A DNA stretch of 64,000 bases from Vicia villosa (Eukaryota > Streptophyta > Magnoliopsida > Fabales > Fabaceae): positions 1 through 64,000 of the forward strand of contig NW_026705302.1 in assembly GCF_029867415.1 (NCBI RefSeq), in the 5' to 3' direction. Positions within the stretch are counted from its first letter, which is position 1. The number at the start of each line of letters is the position of its first letter. A program made the position numbers and the translations under genes. The notes under the pieces were generated by a model. It saw nothing but the letters and a program-made list of their open reading frames with translations, was not told where the DNA came from and made no database searches. This document shows positions 9,725 to 19,882 of the stretch, one piece after another.

Positions 9725-10921
9725 CTCTTCAATTGGCTTTGCCGGTGGCACAACTTCTTTGAGCTTTTGCTTATTTTCCCTCACTTCTAAATCCACTTCT
9801 ATGACTAATTTGTCATGTGTTGTCTTTTCTTCTTTATATTCTAACACTTTCTGACTTCTTGTTGTGATAGCATTGACATTCTCTTGATTTTTCGGATTTG
9901 TCACAGTTGAGCTCAGAAGAGTACCTTGTGCATGTAGAGTTAGATGCTGTGCTATTTGACCCACTTGAACTTCCAGGTTTTTGATTGAAGTTGTGGTGTT
10001 CCTTTGGTTGTTTCTTGTCTCTTCTTGAAACTGAGAACAACGTGCAACCATTTTCTCGATAGCTACTTCCCATTCTGCCTTCTCAGGAGCTTGTTGTGTC
10101 TGATCTTTCTAGGAGAAGTTGGGACGATTCTTCACACCAGATTATAGGTGATATAATAAGGATTGTTATGCTTCAAGAACTTAGTTTCTTCAATATGTTG
10201 AGGAGTTACAAAGCAGTACACAGTTTGGTGAGGGCCATTCCAAATCTCACAGCTGACAGTTTAAGCCGGTTGAACTCGAGCCACCTTTTGTATACCTATA
10301 TTCATAGCCATCAATTTATTTTCAACTTTCACATCTATTGCATCTTCAACCCTAATTTTATTGGTTTCCAGCTTCAGATCAATTGCTCCCTCAGGTTTTC
10401 TATTACACCTTTCATACAACTCCAAATGTTCATTTGTAGATATTGCTTCAATGATCTTCTTGATACCGGTGGTTATTGAGAAATTAGTTGAGCCACCGGC
10501 TGTTGTATCAATCAACTGCTTTGTCTTTATTTTAATCCCATTGACAAACATCTGCATCTATTCAGTCTGATCCATATTATGAGTTGGGCCATAAGGGTCC
10601 TTTTGAATCTTTTGTAGGCATCTCCCAAAGACTCACCCCCTTCTGCTTGAAGTTCAGAATTTCATACCTTTTTCATTGAAATACCGATGCTGGAAAATAC
10701 TCATTCAAGAAAGCCTTTTCTATCTCTTCCCATGATGTGATACTGCCTACTGGGAGAGAATAAAACCACTCTTCTGCTTCCTCAGCTAAGGTAAATAGGA
10801 ACATTCTTAGCTTATTCGCTTCTTCAGTATAACCATCAATTTTCAAAGTAGTGCTCATGGTGAAAAATCTCTGCAGGTGCTTGTTTGCATCTCCATTAAC
10901 CTTTCTGGTGAAAGGTTTTCT
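9725..10921 (-). pseudogene. Athila-like Ty3-gypsy gag relic, C-terminal and middle part
   Basis: Minus-strand reading gives typical Athila-group gag segments: KHLQRFFTMSTTLKIDG near 10850, SITSWEEIEKAFLNEYFP near 10700, MFVNGIKIKTKQLID near 10540, and NLEVQVGQIAQ followed by NAITTRSQKVLEYKEE near 9850-9980. The segments lie in different frames (10948-10673, 10557-10261, 10051-9725), so the gene is broken by frameshifts. Ogre A truncates it at 9724 and the copia element interrupts it at 10921; it continues at 19883. Upstream residues NFQLHPSIINQLERKPF read continuously across the copia insertion once one target duplication is removed. Confidence 0.85.
10917..10921 (+). repeat. Left target-site duplication of copia element
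   Basis: tttct, repeated at 19878-19882. Confidence 0.95.
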
Positions 10922-11501
10922 TGTTAGAACAAGATTTGTTCTTATCAATTATCTTAGTTTTGATGATAACAATAATATGAATTTTGCTTAAGATAATATG
11001 GTACTCTAATTCAATGCAATTTCCCTTTCAGGAAATATATAAAGAGTACGCATAATTCAGCGCTCAGAAGATGTGTCTCAAATGGTTCAGCATGCAACAT
11101 CAGAACATGGTCTGGTAAGACATCAGAAGATGGTCGAAGCAGAATCAGAACATGGGTCTATGGAAGCATCAGAAGAACATGAGATCAGAAGCACTGAAGA
11201 TCAGAAGATGGTATCACGCTCAGAAGCACTTCAAGATCAGAAGATCAGAAGATGCTATGCACCAAGCTGTTTGACTCTGATGATATTCAAACGTCGTATT
11301 CACAAACATCAGATCAGAAGGAAGTACACGTGGCAGACTACGCTGACTGACAAAAGGAACGTTATAGCTACTAAAGGCAACGTCAGTAGACACAGCGTGA
11401 ACAAGGCTCGAGGTAGTTGACAAAAGCGTATAACATTAAATGCAATGCTGTACGGAACACGCAAAGCATTAAATGCACTCAACGGTCATCTTCTCAACGC
11501 C

Positions 11502-11509
11502 TATAAATA
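11502..11509 (+). promoter_or_regulatory. TATA box of copia 5' LTR
   Basis: TATAAATA within CGCCTATAAATATGAAG; the same site is at 19206 in the 3' LTR. Confidence 0.7.
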
Positions 11510-11737
11510 TGAAGTTCTGATGAGAAGCAAGGTTAACGATCCTGAACAAAGACAATTCAAATTAACTTGCTGAAACGCTGTTCAATAAAAGCTCAGAATC
11601 TTCATCAACTCACTACATTGCTGTTGTAATATCTTAGTGAGATTAAGCTTAAACGTTAAGAGAAATATCACAGTTGTGATTATCGCTTTTAAGAAGCATT
11701 TGTAAACTCTTGAATAGATTACATTAAGTTGTAAGGA

Positions 11738-11975
11738 ACTAGAGTGATCGTGTGATCAGTATACTCTAGGAAGTCTTGGCAGTTGGCTGAGCAGTTTGTA
11801 ACTAGAGTGATCAGGTTGATCAGTATACTCTAGAGGAAGTCTTAGGAGTGAACTAAGCCTAGAGTGATCGTGTTGATCAGTAGACTCTAGAAAAGTCTTA
11901 GAGGGTATCTAAGCAGTTGTTCCTGGAGTGATCAGTGTGTGATCAGAAGACTCTGGAAGACTTAGTTGCGGACTA
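11738..11975 (+). repeat. Four tandem hairpin units in copia U5
   Basis: Units of about 58-75 bp begin at about 11739, 11801, 11860 and 11931. Each carries CTAGAGTGATC (CTGGAGTGATC in the last) and, 10-15 bp later, an inverse ending in ACTCTAG (ACTCTGG in the last), then AAGTCTTAG-like sequence. The same block is at 19442-19679 in the 3' LTR. Confidence 0.85.
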
Positions 11976-12175
11976 AGTGGAGAACCATTGTAATCCGTGC
12001 GATTAGTGGATTAAATCCTCAGTTGAGGTAAATCATCTCTGCGGGGGTGGACTGGAGTAGCTTTGTTAACAGCGAACCAGGATAAAAATAATTGTGCAAT
12101 TTATTTTTATCGTCCAAGATTTAAAGTCACACTTATTCAATCCCCCCATTTCTAAGTGTTTTTCTATCCTTCAAT

Positions 12176-12187
12176 TGGCATCAGAGC
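12176..12187 (+). other. Primer binding site of copia element
   Basis: TGGCATCAGAGC, two bases after the 5' LTR end, resembles the initiator tRNA-Met complement TGGTATCAGAGC common in plant copia elements, with one change. Confidence 0.85.
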
Positions 12188-12259
12188 GCCGGTTCTAAGG
12201 TGCAAGCACTTAACCGTGTTTAGAAAAGATTCAGGAAGAGAAAAACGCTTCAGTAAAAG

Positions 12260-14179
12260 ATGGTTGATGAAAGTGAAAAGTCTACACCTACACCTGCATC
12301 TACATCTGGCTCTGCTGAGCAATACAACGGTAACAATGGTTATACTAGACCGCCGGTATTTGATGGTGAAAACTTTGAATACTGGAAAGATAAACTGGAA
12401 AGTTACTTTCTGGGTCTAGATGGTGATCTATGGGATCTTCTGATGGATGGTTACAAACATCCAGTAAATGCCAGTGGCGCAAAGCTGTCAAGGCAAGAAA
12501 TGAATGATGATCAAAAGAAGCTTTTCAGGAATCATCATAAATGCAGAACTGTTTTGCTGAATGCTATCTCTCATGCTGAGTATGAGAAGATATCTAACAG
12601 GGAAACAGCCTATGACATATATGAGTCCTTGAAAATGACTCATGAGGGAAATGCTCAAGTCAAGGAGACAAAAGCTCTTGCCTTAATCCAGAAGTATGAA
12701 GCCTTCAAGATGGAGGATGATGAAGACATTGAAAAGATGTTTTCAAGATTTCAAACTCTGACTGCTGGATTGAGAGTTCTTGACAAAGGATACACCAAGG
12801 CTGATCACGTAAAGAAGATCATCAGAAGCTTACCCAGAAGATGGGGTCCGATGGTGACTGCATTCAAGATTGCAAAGAATCTGAATGAAGTTTCTCTGGA
12901 AGAGCTGATCAGTGCCTTGAGAAGCCATGAGATTGAGCTGGACGCAAATGAGCCTCAAAAGAAAGGTAAGTCTATTGCATTAAAATCCAATATCAAGAAA
13001 TGCACTAACGCTTTTCAGGCTAGAGAAGAAGATCCTGAAGAATCAGAATCTGAAGAAGAAGATGAACTGTCCCTGATCTCCAAAAGGCTAAATCAACTCT
13101 GGAAGACCAAGCAAAGGAAGTTCAGAGGCTTCAGAAGTTCAAGGAAATTTGAACGTGGAGAATCTTCTGATGAAAGAAGATTTGACAAGAAGAAGGTCAT
13201 GTGCTATGAATGCAATGAGCCTGGACACTACAAGAATGAATGTCCAAATCTTCAGAAGGAAAGTCCCAAGAAAAAGTTTCATAAGAAGAAAGGTCTTATG
13301 GCAACCTGGGATGAGTCAGAAGATGATTCAGAAGATGAGCAGGCCAACTGTGCGCTGATGGCGACAGAAGATGACGGATCAGAATCTACATCAGAATCAG
13401 ATTCTGAAGAGGTATTTTCTGAACTTACTAGAGATGAGTTAGTTTCCGGATTAACTGAACTTCTGGAACTCAAGTCTCAGATCAGTCTCAAATACAAAAA
13501 GCTGAAAAAGCAATTTGAATTTGAAACAAAGAAGCTTGAGTTGGAGAATTCTGAATTAAAAGAAAAACTTTTAAAATTATCCAATAATGTTGGATCTCCT
13601 TCTAATTCAGAAAAATCCACTCCTAGTCTAAACCATATTCTGAAAGAATATGATTTAAGTTTCAGGAAGTTCTTATCTAGAAGTATTGGCAGAAGTCAGC
13701 TAGCTTCTATGATATATGCTGTGTCTGGAAACAAAAGAGTTGGCATTGGTTATGAGGGTGAAACCCCATACAAACTTGAACCTGTTGATGAAATGAAACT
13801 CACATACAAGCCATTGTATGATCAGTTCAAGCATGGCCACTCTCATGATATTAGGCACACTTCACTTGCACAAAGCTTTCACATAACACACACCAAGAAG
13901 CATGTGACACAACCTAGGAAATATCATGAAACTCATATTAAAAATTATCATGCTGTTCCTCTTATTGCTTATAATGTCAAGCCCAAGTTCAATCAGAACT
14001 TGAGAAAATCTAACAAGAAAGGACCCAAGAAGATGTGGGTACCAAAGAAAAAGATTATTTCTTTTGCAGATTCTCTTGATAACAAAGAAGACAACATTCA
14101 ACATGACATGACACCTGGATTCAAGTTGGTCTCAACACTTGAAGGGAAGAAAGATTGTCTTTCAAGTTCTGGTTCTTAA
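12260..14179 (+). CDS. Ty1-copia gag (639 aa)
   Basis: Capsid-nucleocapsid protein that packages element RNA in cytoplasmic particles. Residues about 27-65 match the N-terminal DUF4219-like segment (FDGENFEYWKDKLE). Residues about 105-235 match the UBN2/retrotransposon gag domain. A single CCHC zinc knuckle (CYECNEPGHYKNEC) is at 315-328. Acidic Ser/Glu-rich stretches flank it, and a predicted coiled coil lies at about 393-447. The C-terminal WVPKKK resembles the sequence just before the protease in complete Sireviruses, but here the frame ends soon after (KKDCLSSSGS). The ATG at 12260 lies 86 bp after the LTR end. An intact frame in a young copy suggests recent function. Confidence 0.92.
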   Translation: MVDESEKSTPTPASTSGSAEQYNGNNGYTRPPVFDGENFEYWKDKLESYFLGLDGDLWDLLMDGYKHPVNASGAKLSRQEMNDDQKKLFRNHHKCRTVLLNAISHAEYEKISNRETAYDIYESLKMTHEGNAQVKETKALALIQKYEAFKMEDDEDIEKMFSRFQTLTAGLRVLDKGYTKADHVKKIIRSLPRRWGPMVTAFKIAKNLNEVSLEELISALRSHEIELDANEPQKKGKSIALKSNIKKCTNAFQAREEDPEESESEEEDELSLISKRLNQLWKTKQRKFRGFRSSRKFERGESSDERRFDKKKVMCYECNEPGHYKNECPNLQKESPKKKFHKKKGLMATWDESEDDSEDEQANCALMATEDDGSESTSESDSEEVFSELTRDELVSGLTELLELKSQISLKYKKLKKQFEFETKKLELENSELKEKLLKLSNNVGSPSNSEKSTPSLNHILKEYDLSFRKFLSRSIGRSQLASMIYAVSGNKRVGIGYEGETPYKLEPVDEMKLTYKPLYDQFKHGHSHDIRHTSLAQSFHITHTKKHVTQPRKYHETHIKNYHAVPLIAYNVKPKFNQNLRKSNKKGPKKMWVPKKKIISFADSLDNKEDNIQHDMTPGFKLVSTLEGKKDCLSSSGS

Positions 14180-14583
14180 ATCTGTTGAAGAAACTATGTT
14201 TGTAGGAATTCAAAAAAGAAAGTTTATTAGTCTTGGAACCATCTTTGATGTTTGCCTCTAAGGCTTGAATGTTTCCTTCTTGAGTATTCTGAATGCTCTA
14301 AATGCTACAGAATATACAACATTGAGACATTGATTGTGGACAAATCAATAAACATCTGTTTTGATGATAAACTTGTTTCTGATGAAACAAAGAGCTTAAG
14401 AATTTCTGCAGATACAGTTTTATCTTATCAGAAGCTGCAGAACAAAGAAGTGAACTTCCAGAAGCTGTGTATATCAGAAGTAATGGATCAGAAGATCATT
14501 CAGACTCATATCAGCACACTTCAGAAGGAGTATTTCCAGAAGAGAAACTTGATCAACTCAGAAGCAGTGATCAGAATCTGAAG
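14180..14583 (+). pseudogene. Relic of copia pol (end of integrase region)
   Basis: Minus the missing pol, this stretch encodes a degenerate segment (frame at 14252-14581). It contains CFLLEYSECSKCYRIYNIET and INICFDDKL, matching the region after the integrase core in copia pol (usual form: GYS..SKGYRIYN, then an E.S.NI.FDDK motif). No integrase triad, RT or RNase H motifs are present. It marks the edge of a large internal deletion between gag and the downstream ORF. Confidence 0.7.
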
Positions 14584-14895
14584 GCGTAAAATCTCTCTGA
14601 TATTTACAGCTGTCATCTATTATCTGATGATGAACACGTATCTGTACGGTTAGTACAAAGCGTGCAGTTGAAAAGACGCCGACCTAGGTAACTGTATTAA
14701 ATCATTTCATTTACTGTGTTCTCTCTCCTAATGTCATTTCTCATTAAATGCATAATGATTTCTTTTTAAATCTTTTAAATAACCCGCTTCATCTTCATTC
14801 CCACTTTTTCTCTCTTTCTCTCTCTTTTGTGCATTCATCTCGTTGCATCTCTCTTCAAACCCTAGTTCTTGATTTGATCACAAAGCATTATCATA
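14584..14895 (+). other. Leader before the extra ORF
   Basis: Non-coding stretch with a TTTAAATAA box near 14776, a long C/T-rich tract (about 14800-14835) and AAACCCTAG near 14860, just before the ATG at 14896. This resembles a plant promoter with a 5' untranslated region, so the ORF may have its own subgenomic transcript. Promoter activity is inference. Confidence 0.4.
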
Positions 14896-17334
14896 ATGAA
14901 TCCATCTTCTCGTTCATCAATCTCTAAAGATAGTATCACTTCCACACAGAACCGTTTAAGCAAAAATGATGCTCCGTTGAAAACATGCTTAATACCCACG
15001 AAAGAACTGGAAGTTCTATGTGAATCGGCTGTGGACGTCAACAACCTTAAAGCAAATGGCTTTCAGTGTGATGCAAGAATCTTTGAGCAAGGATGGTCTA
15101 AATATCTTGATAGATTGGTTGGTCCAATTTATCCTGAACTTGTAAAGGAGTTTTGGGTACATGCAACAGTTACCCCAACTGCCATCATTTCATTCGTGCT
15201 AGGGCATGAAGTGACTATCACTGAGAAACTCATCAGAAAGCTGTACAATCTTGATGATGAAGAAGGTTGGTCTGAGTTTCAACCACATACAATTGACTGG
15301 GCTCTAGTTGAAAAACAAATCTCTACAGCTGTTGGAGTTGATTCTCACTTCACAGGTAACTTAAGGTCTTTTTATAAAGTATGGGCTGAGATTATTCTGG
15401 GTTCTCTTCACCATAGAAAAAAGATGCGCTGCTCCTCCTACATCAGTCCGACTCACAAGTATACTCTTTTCTGCATTGGCAAAAAGATAGAGATCAACAT
15501 CTCCCATATTCTATTTGAGAATCTGAAAACCTCTATCTTTGAGTCAAGAGAAGATGAAAGGGCGAAGTACCCTCATATTCCAAGAACAACCATTCCTTTC
15601 GGAAGGATGATTTCAGACATTCTGATTGAAAGCAAAGTGGTGGACTCCATCAGAAATTGTAATGCCTCGCATTTTCTTGGAGTAACTCAAGGTCCCATCT
15701 TCAATGGTGTTGATCTGTTCGGACTGGAAGTCATTAAGAATGTACCTGTTATGTGCACAAGCTTTCCTGACATTCTGTCTAGAAGAATTGCTGTTAAAGG
15801 GTTCATCTCTCTGTTTCATAAAGAACTTGATCAAGTTGTCAAGTTTTACTTGGAAGATTGCGTGAGGAAGCAATCAGATGTTGATCCTGCTTGGATCCGT
15901 GGCAGAGTACTTTCGTCTAAAGAGGATATTCTGAAGAAGGATAAGAAGGAACGACAGGCGAGGTTAAAAAGAAAGGCTGAAGAAGATGAGGCTGAAAGAG
16001 CCAAGAAGTTAAGGGTCACCTATGATCCTGACAAGGTGGGATCTTCTGAATACAGAAATAAGAGGATCAGAGATTCCCTACACAGAACCAGATCTTCAAG
16101 GCAGGTTTATACTCCACCTCCTTCTGTCCCTAAACCTTCTCCCCAATCACCTCCTTCTGGACCAAAAGTAAACTTCACTTTACAAAATCCTTCTCCATCA
16201 TCCTTCTCCTCTCCCATTCTAAACCCCACACCGTTGAGCATTCTTCCACCAACTCCTTCTGATAATTTCCCCTCACCAATTCCCTTTACAAATACTCCAC
16301 CCTCTCCTCAATCCATCCCATCTGACACTCCAACCTCATCAATCATTCTCTCAGATATCCCCTCCTCCTCAACCACCGCACCTCCACCTTCTATATCTCA
16401 TCCATTACCTACCAGAAAATCCCAACCCTACTGTCTTCTCTATCCTGACTACAAATTCACCTTCAATCCGCCTGAACCTGAACCTTCTACATACCTGGAA
16501 CTCTTCAGACATGAGGTGATTAGCAGTCTAGACCTTCTGAAGGATGCATTCCTAAATGGTCTGGATGATGTTTCTACAAGAAATCTCTGGAGAAGATTTC
16601 ACAAGGATTTTCAAGTAGAAGCAATGGGAGTTCAGAAAAGACTAGTGGCTGCTGCCCCTGGTTACCCTGGTTACCTTCTGGAGGAAGATAATGGTATATA
16701 CTACCATCCTCTCAGAAATTGTGTTGCTGCTGAGGAGAAGTCCTTTGTGGATGAGATGGAACAGTTGAGACTGGTTGCTGCAATGGAAGCAAACCCATGC
16801 AGGGACATGGTTATCTGGATTCCTGAGTATCCTGTTCTGCTAGGAGACTTCAAGACTCTCTTTGACTTTCTGAGGGAAAACCCTTCTAAGAAAGACCCTA
16901 GCTTGGTCATTCCAGAAGTTGTTGACCCACCAGAAGTTGAAGGTCCTTCGGCTCCAAGGAATCTAGCTGCCATTCTTCAGGCACTTGAGAATGGAGACTC
17001 GGAAATTCCTGCTGCAGAGTATGAAGATGCTTCTATGCAAGAAGCAGATACTGAAGATCATGTTGCTGAATCAGACCCTGTTAAGGATATCCCAGCAAAT
17101 GATACTTCTATGGAAGCTGCAGATCAACATGTCATTCCTGTGGTTGAAAGCGGTGAAGCTTCTTCTGATGAACCTTCTCGTCTCGCAAGGACTCTAGAAG
17201 AAATTCAGAGGAGACAGGATGAGCAAAGCTCACTCAATGAGAAGTATGATGCTTTCATTGAGAGGCAAGAAGGACACAACAATGATGTTAAACAGATGCT
17301 GGCCAAGATCTTGTCAAGACTAGGGCCATCTTAG
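14896..17334 (+). CDS. Extra 812-aa ORF of copia element, plant transposon-protein-like
   Basis: An intact ORF between the pol relic and the 3' LTR, on the coding strand. Residues about 50-310 resemble the 'putative plant transposon protein' domain often seen in plant retroelements (for example GWSKYLDRLVGPIYPELVKEFW, split in shorter pieces in related proteins). Residues 340-375 form a highly charged Lys/Arg/Glu helix that may hold a nuclear signal. Residues about 404-515 are Pro/Ser-rich, and a C-terminal coiled coil lies at about 765-808. It has no RT, integrase or envelope features; no signal peptide or membrane segment is seen, which argues against an env-like role. Function unknown. Its retention in a young element that lost pol suggests it may be useful to the element. 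Confidence 0.75.
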   Translation: MNPSSRSSISKDSITSTQNRLSKNDAPLKTCLIPTKELEVLCESAVDVNNLKANGFQCDARIFEQGWSKYLDRLVGPIYPELVKEFWVHATVTPTAIISFVLGHEVTITEKLIRKLYNLDDEEGWSEFQPHTIDWALVEKQISTAVGVDSHFTGNLRSFYKVWAEIILGSLHHRKKMRCSSYISPTHKYTLFCIGKKIEINISHILFENLKTSIFESREDERAKYPHIPRTTIPFGRMISDILIESKVVDSIRNCNASHFLGVTQGPIFNGVDLFGLEVIKNVPVMCTSFPDILSRRIAVKGFISLFHKELDQVVKFYLEDCVRKQSDVDPAWIRGRVLSSKEDILKKDKKERQARLKRKAEEDEAERAKKLRVTYDPDKVGSSEYRNKRIRDSLHRTRSSRQVYTPPPSVPKPSPQSPPSGPKVNFTLQNPSPSSFSSPILNPTPLSILPPTPSDNFPSPIPFTNTPPSPQSIPSDTPTSSIILSDIPSSSTTAPPPSISHPLPTRKSQPYCLLYPDYKFTFNPPEPEPSTYLELFRHEVISSLDLLKDAFLNGLDDVSTRNLWRRFHKDFQVEAMGVQKRLVAAAPGYPGYLLEEDNGIYYHPLRNCVAAEEKSFVDEMEQLRLVAAMEANPCRDMVIWIPEYPVLLGDFKTLFDFLRENPSKKDPSLVIPEVVDPPEVEGPSAPRNLAAILQALENGDSEIPAAEYEDASMQEADTEDHVAESDPVKDIPANDTSMEAADQHVIPVVESGEASSDEPSRLARTLEEIQRRQDEQSSLNEKYDAFIERQEGHNNDVKQMLAKILSRLGPS

Positions 17335-18051
17335 ATTGAGTCTATGTTGTTCCTTTCTTTTCTTTGCATCTGTTTTGTTTCTGTGCATCTGATTTTTTTT
17401 TTTTATCCTGTACTTTTGTACCCTTTGGTTGGACCTTAATGAAATCATCTTCTTCCTCCATGTGTTTCTGTTTTATTCATCTGAATCTTTTCTATTTTTT
17501 TTTTGATGATATGACAAAAAGGGGGAGAAATACTGTGATAAATGATTTGATTTAATCAGTTGCATTCACTAACAAGAACTGCAAGTTCTACATGGTTTAA
17601 GTGTTTTGCAGGTACAAAGAAGTGAAGTGAATCTTCAGAAGCAAACAAGTGTTATTCTGTAAAAGGAATAAGCTCTTGGAAACTGAAGCAAGCTGAGTGC
17701 TGTCAAGCTTCAGAGATCAGAAGCAAGAAAGAAGAATGAATCAGAAGCACTGATAATAGAATTTGAATATCATTGTCTATCCTGTTCTGACAAAATTCTA
17801 TTTGCTCTGATACATATAATGTTATGGCTCTGATACATTATTTGCTCTGATACATTATTTCAGCCTATATGGCTCTGATTCATATAATGTGTTCAAACAT
17901 ACATTTTATGTTCTAACTCGTTCATGCTGACTTTTGTCGTTTAGTTTTTGTTCTGTAACATTTCAGGATGTAGAGATGATCTGATGATGCTCTGGTACAT
18001 TCAACAATGTTCTGATACAAATCTAGCATGAAGTGATGTTGGTAGACATTC

Positions 18052-18400
18052 AAAGTTCTGAAGCTATCCGAGGGAAGCAGAAATCAGAAGATGTGAATGT
18101 TCTAAAAGATCCAGAAAACTCAAGTTCTGAAGCTGTCCTGAATGGAAGCAGAAATCAGAAGCTGTGAATGTTCTGAAGATCAAAGAAATTCAAGTTCTGA
18201 AGCTGTCCTGAATGGAAGCAGAAGTCAGAAGCTGTGAATGTTCTGAAGATCAAAGAAATTCAAGTTCTGAAGCTGTCCACAATGGAAGCAGGAATCAGAA
18301 GCTGTGAGTGTTCTAAGGATCTAAAGAAATTCAAGTTCTGAAGCTGTCCAATGGAAGCAGAAGTCAGAAGCTATGAATTCTCTGAAGGCAGAAGCTTATA
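18052..18400 (+). repeat. 70-bp tandem repeat, five copies
   Basis: Copies start at about 18052, 18121, 18191, 18261 and 18332 with CAAGTTCTGAAGCTGTCC; each contains GGAAGCAG and ATCAGAAGCTGTGAATG. Copies 2 and 3 are nearly identical; outer copies are more diverged. Confidence 0.9.
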
Positions 18401-18611
18401 TGATCGTCTCTACCGAAATAATCAGGGAAGTCTTTTATTAAAGTTCTTCGAGTATTTATTTCAGGGGGAGATTATTTATCTCAGGGGGAGATTGTTAATC
18501 TCAGGGGGAGACATATTCATATGCTTATGCTATAGCTGTGTAATTTGTCTTTTGCCGTCTACTCTTTCTGATCGCAAATTCATATCATTTATATATGTTT
18601 TTGTCATCATC

Positions 18612-18625
18612 AAAAAGGGGGAGAT
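18612..18625 (+). other. Polypurine tract of copia element
   Basis: AAAAAGGGGGAGAT directly precedes the 3' LTR. Related GGGGGAGA boxes occur at 17521, 18464, 18484 and 18504. Confidence 0.85.
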
Positions 18626-19877
18626 TGTTAGAACAAGATTTGTTCTTATCAATTATCTTAGTTTTGATGATAACAATAATATGAATTTTGCTTAAGATAA
18701 TATGGTACTCTAATTCAATGCAATTTCCCTTTCAGGAAATATATAAAGAGTACGCATAATTCAGCGCTCAGAAGATGTGTCTCAAATGGTTCAGCATGCA
18801 ACATCAGAACATGGTCTGGCAAGACATCAGAAGATGGTCGAAGCAGAATCAGAACATGGGTCTATGGAAGCATCAGAAGAACATGAGATCAGAAGCACTG
18901 AAGATCAGAAGATGGTATCACGCTCAGAAGCACTTCAAGATCAGAAGATCAGAAGATGCTATGCACCAAGCTGTTTGACTCTGATGATATTCAAACGTCG
19001 TATTCACAAACATCAGATCAGAAGGAAGTACACGTGGCAGACTACGCTGACTGACAAAAGGAACGTTATAGCTACTAAAGGCAACGTCAGTAGACACAGC
19101 GTGAACAAGGCTCGAGGTAGTTGACAAAAGCGTATAACATTAAATGCAATGCTGTACGGAACACGCAAAGCATTAAATGCACTCAACGGTCATCTTCTCA
19201 ACGCCTATAAATATGAAGTTCTGATGAGAAGCAAGGTTAACGATCCTGAACAAAGACAATTCAAATTAACTTGCTGAAACGCTGTTCAATAAAAGCTCAG
19301 AATCTTCATCAACTCACTACATTGCTGTTGTAATATCTTAGTGAGATTAAGCTTAAACGTTAAGAGAAATATCACAGTTGTGATTATCGCTTTTAAGAAG
19401 CATTTGTAAACTCTTGAATAGATTACATTAAGTTGTAAGGAACTAGAGTGATCGTGTGATCAGTATACTCTAGGAAGTCTTGGCAGTTGGCTGAGCAGTT
19501 TGTAACTAGAGTGATCAGGTTGATCAGTATACTCTAGAGGAAGTCTTAGGAGTGAACTAAGCCTAGAGTGATCGTGTTGATCAGTAGACTCTAGAAAAGT
19601 CTTAGAGGGTATCTAAGCAGTTGTTCCTGGAGTGATCAGTGTGTGATCAGAAGACTCTGGAAGACTTAGTTGCGGACTAAGTGGAGAACCATTGTAATCC
19701 GTGCGATTAGTGGATTAAATCCTCAGTTGAGGTAAATCATCTCTGCGGGGGTGGACTGGAGTAGCTTTGTTAACAGCGAACCAGGATAAAAATAATTGTG
19801 CAATTTATTTTTATCGTCCAAGATTTAAAGTCACACTTATTCAATCCCCCCCTTTCTAAGTGTTTTTCTATCCTTCA
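18626..19877 (+). repeat. 3' LTR of copia element (1252 bp)
   Basis: Equal in length to the 5' LTR with two substitutions seen by eye. It is followed by target duplication tttct at 19878-19882. Confidence 0.95.
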
Positions 19878-19882
19878 TTTCT

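Larger units (their letters stand above)
10922..12173 (+). repeat. 5' LTR of copia element (1252 bp)
   Basis: Begins TGTTAGAACAAG and ends CTATCCTTCA. TATA box TATAAATA at 11502. The U5 region (about 11738-11975) has four tandem units whose ends pair. Short open frames here are repeated in the 3' LTR and look like chance. Confidence 0.95.
17335..18625 (+). other. 3' untranslated region of copia element
   Basis: No gene. It contains a polypurine-like box (17516-17530), abundant TCAGAAG words, five 70-bp repeats (18052-18400), three CAGGGGGAGA boxes (18462-18510) and the final polypurine tract (18612-18625). Confidence 0.8.
10922..19877 (+). mobile_element. Complete Sirevirus-like Ty1-copia element lacking pol
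   Basis: An 8956-bp insertion with identical-length 1252-bp LTRs and a 5-bp target duplication (tttct). It has a tRNA-Met-type PBS, a copia gag, a short integrase-end relic, an extra 812-codon ORF, 70-bp repeats and several polypurine tracts. Only two LTR differences are seen (11116 T against 18820 C; 12148 A against 19852 C), so it inserted recently. Protease, most of integrase, RT and RNase H are absent, so movement would need enzymes from another element. Confidence 0.93.

Noticed and set aside
9725..10557. CRISPR-like or host-gene content
   Set aside because: Minus-strand translation is clearly Athila-type gag; no spaced direct repeats of CRISPR type anywhere in the window.
11073..11420. 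115-codon ORF in the copia LTR, repeated at 18777-19124
   Set aside because: LTR duplicate, low-complexity word TCAGAAG drives the frame; no start context or domain.
14896..17334. Envelope-like protein, as described for some Sireviruses
   Set aside because: No signal peptide, membrane anchor or fusion-like segment; the N-terminal domain looks like plant transposon-related proteins instead.
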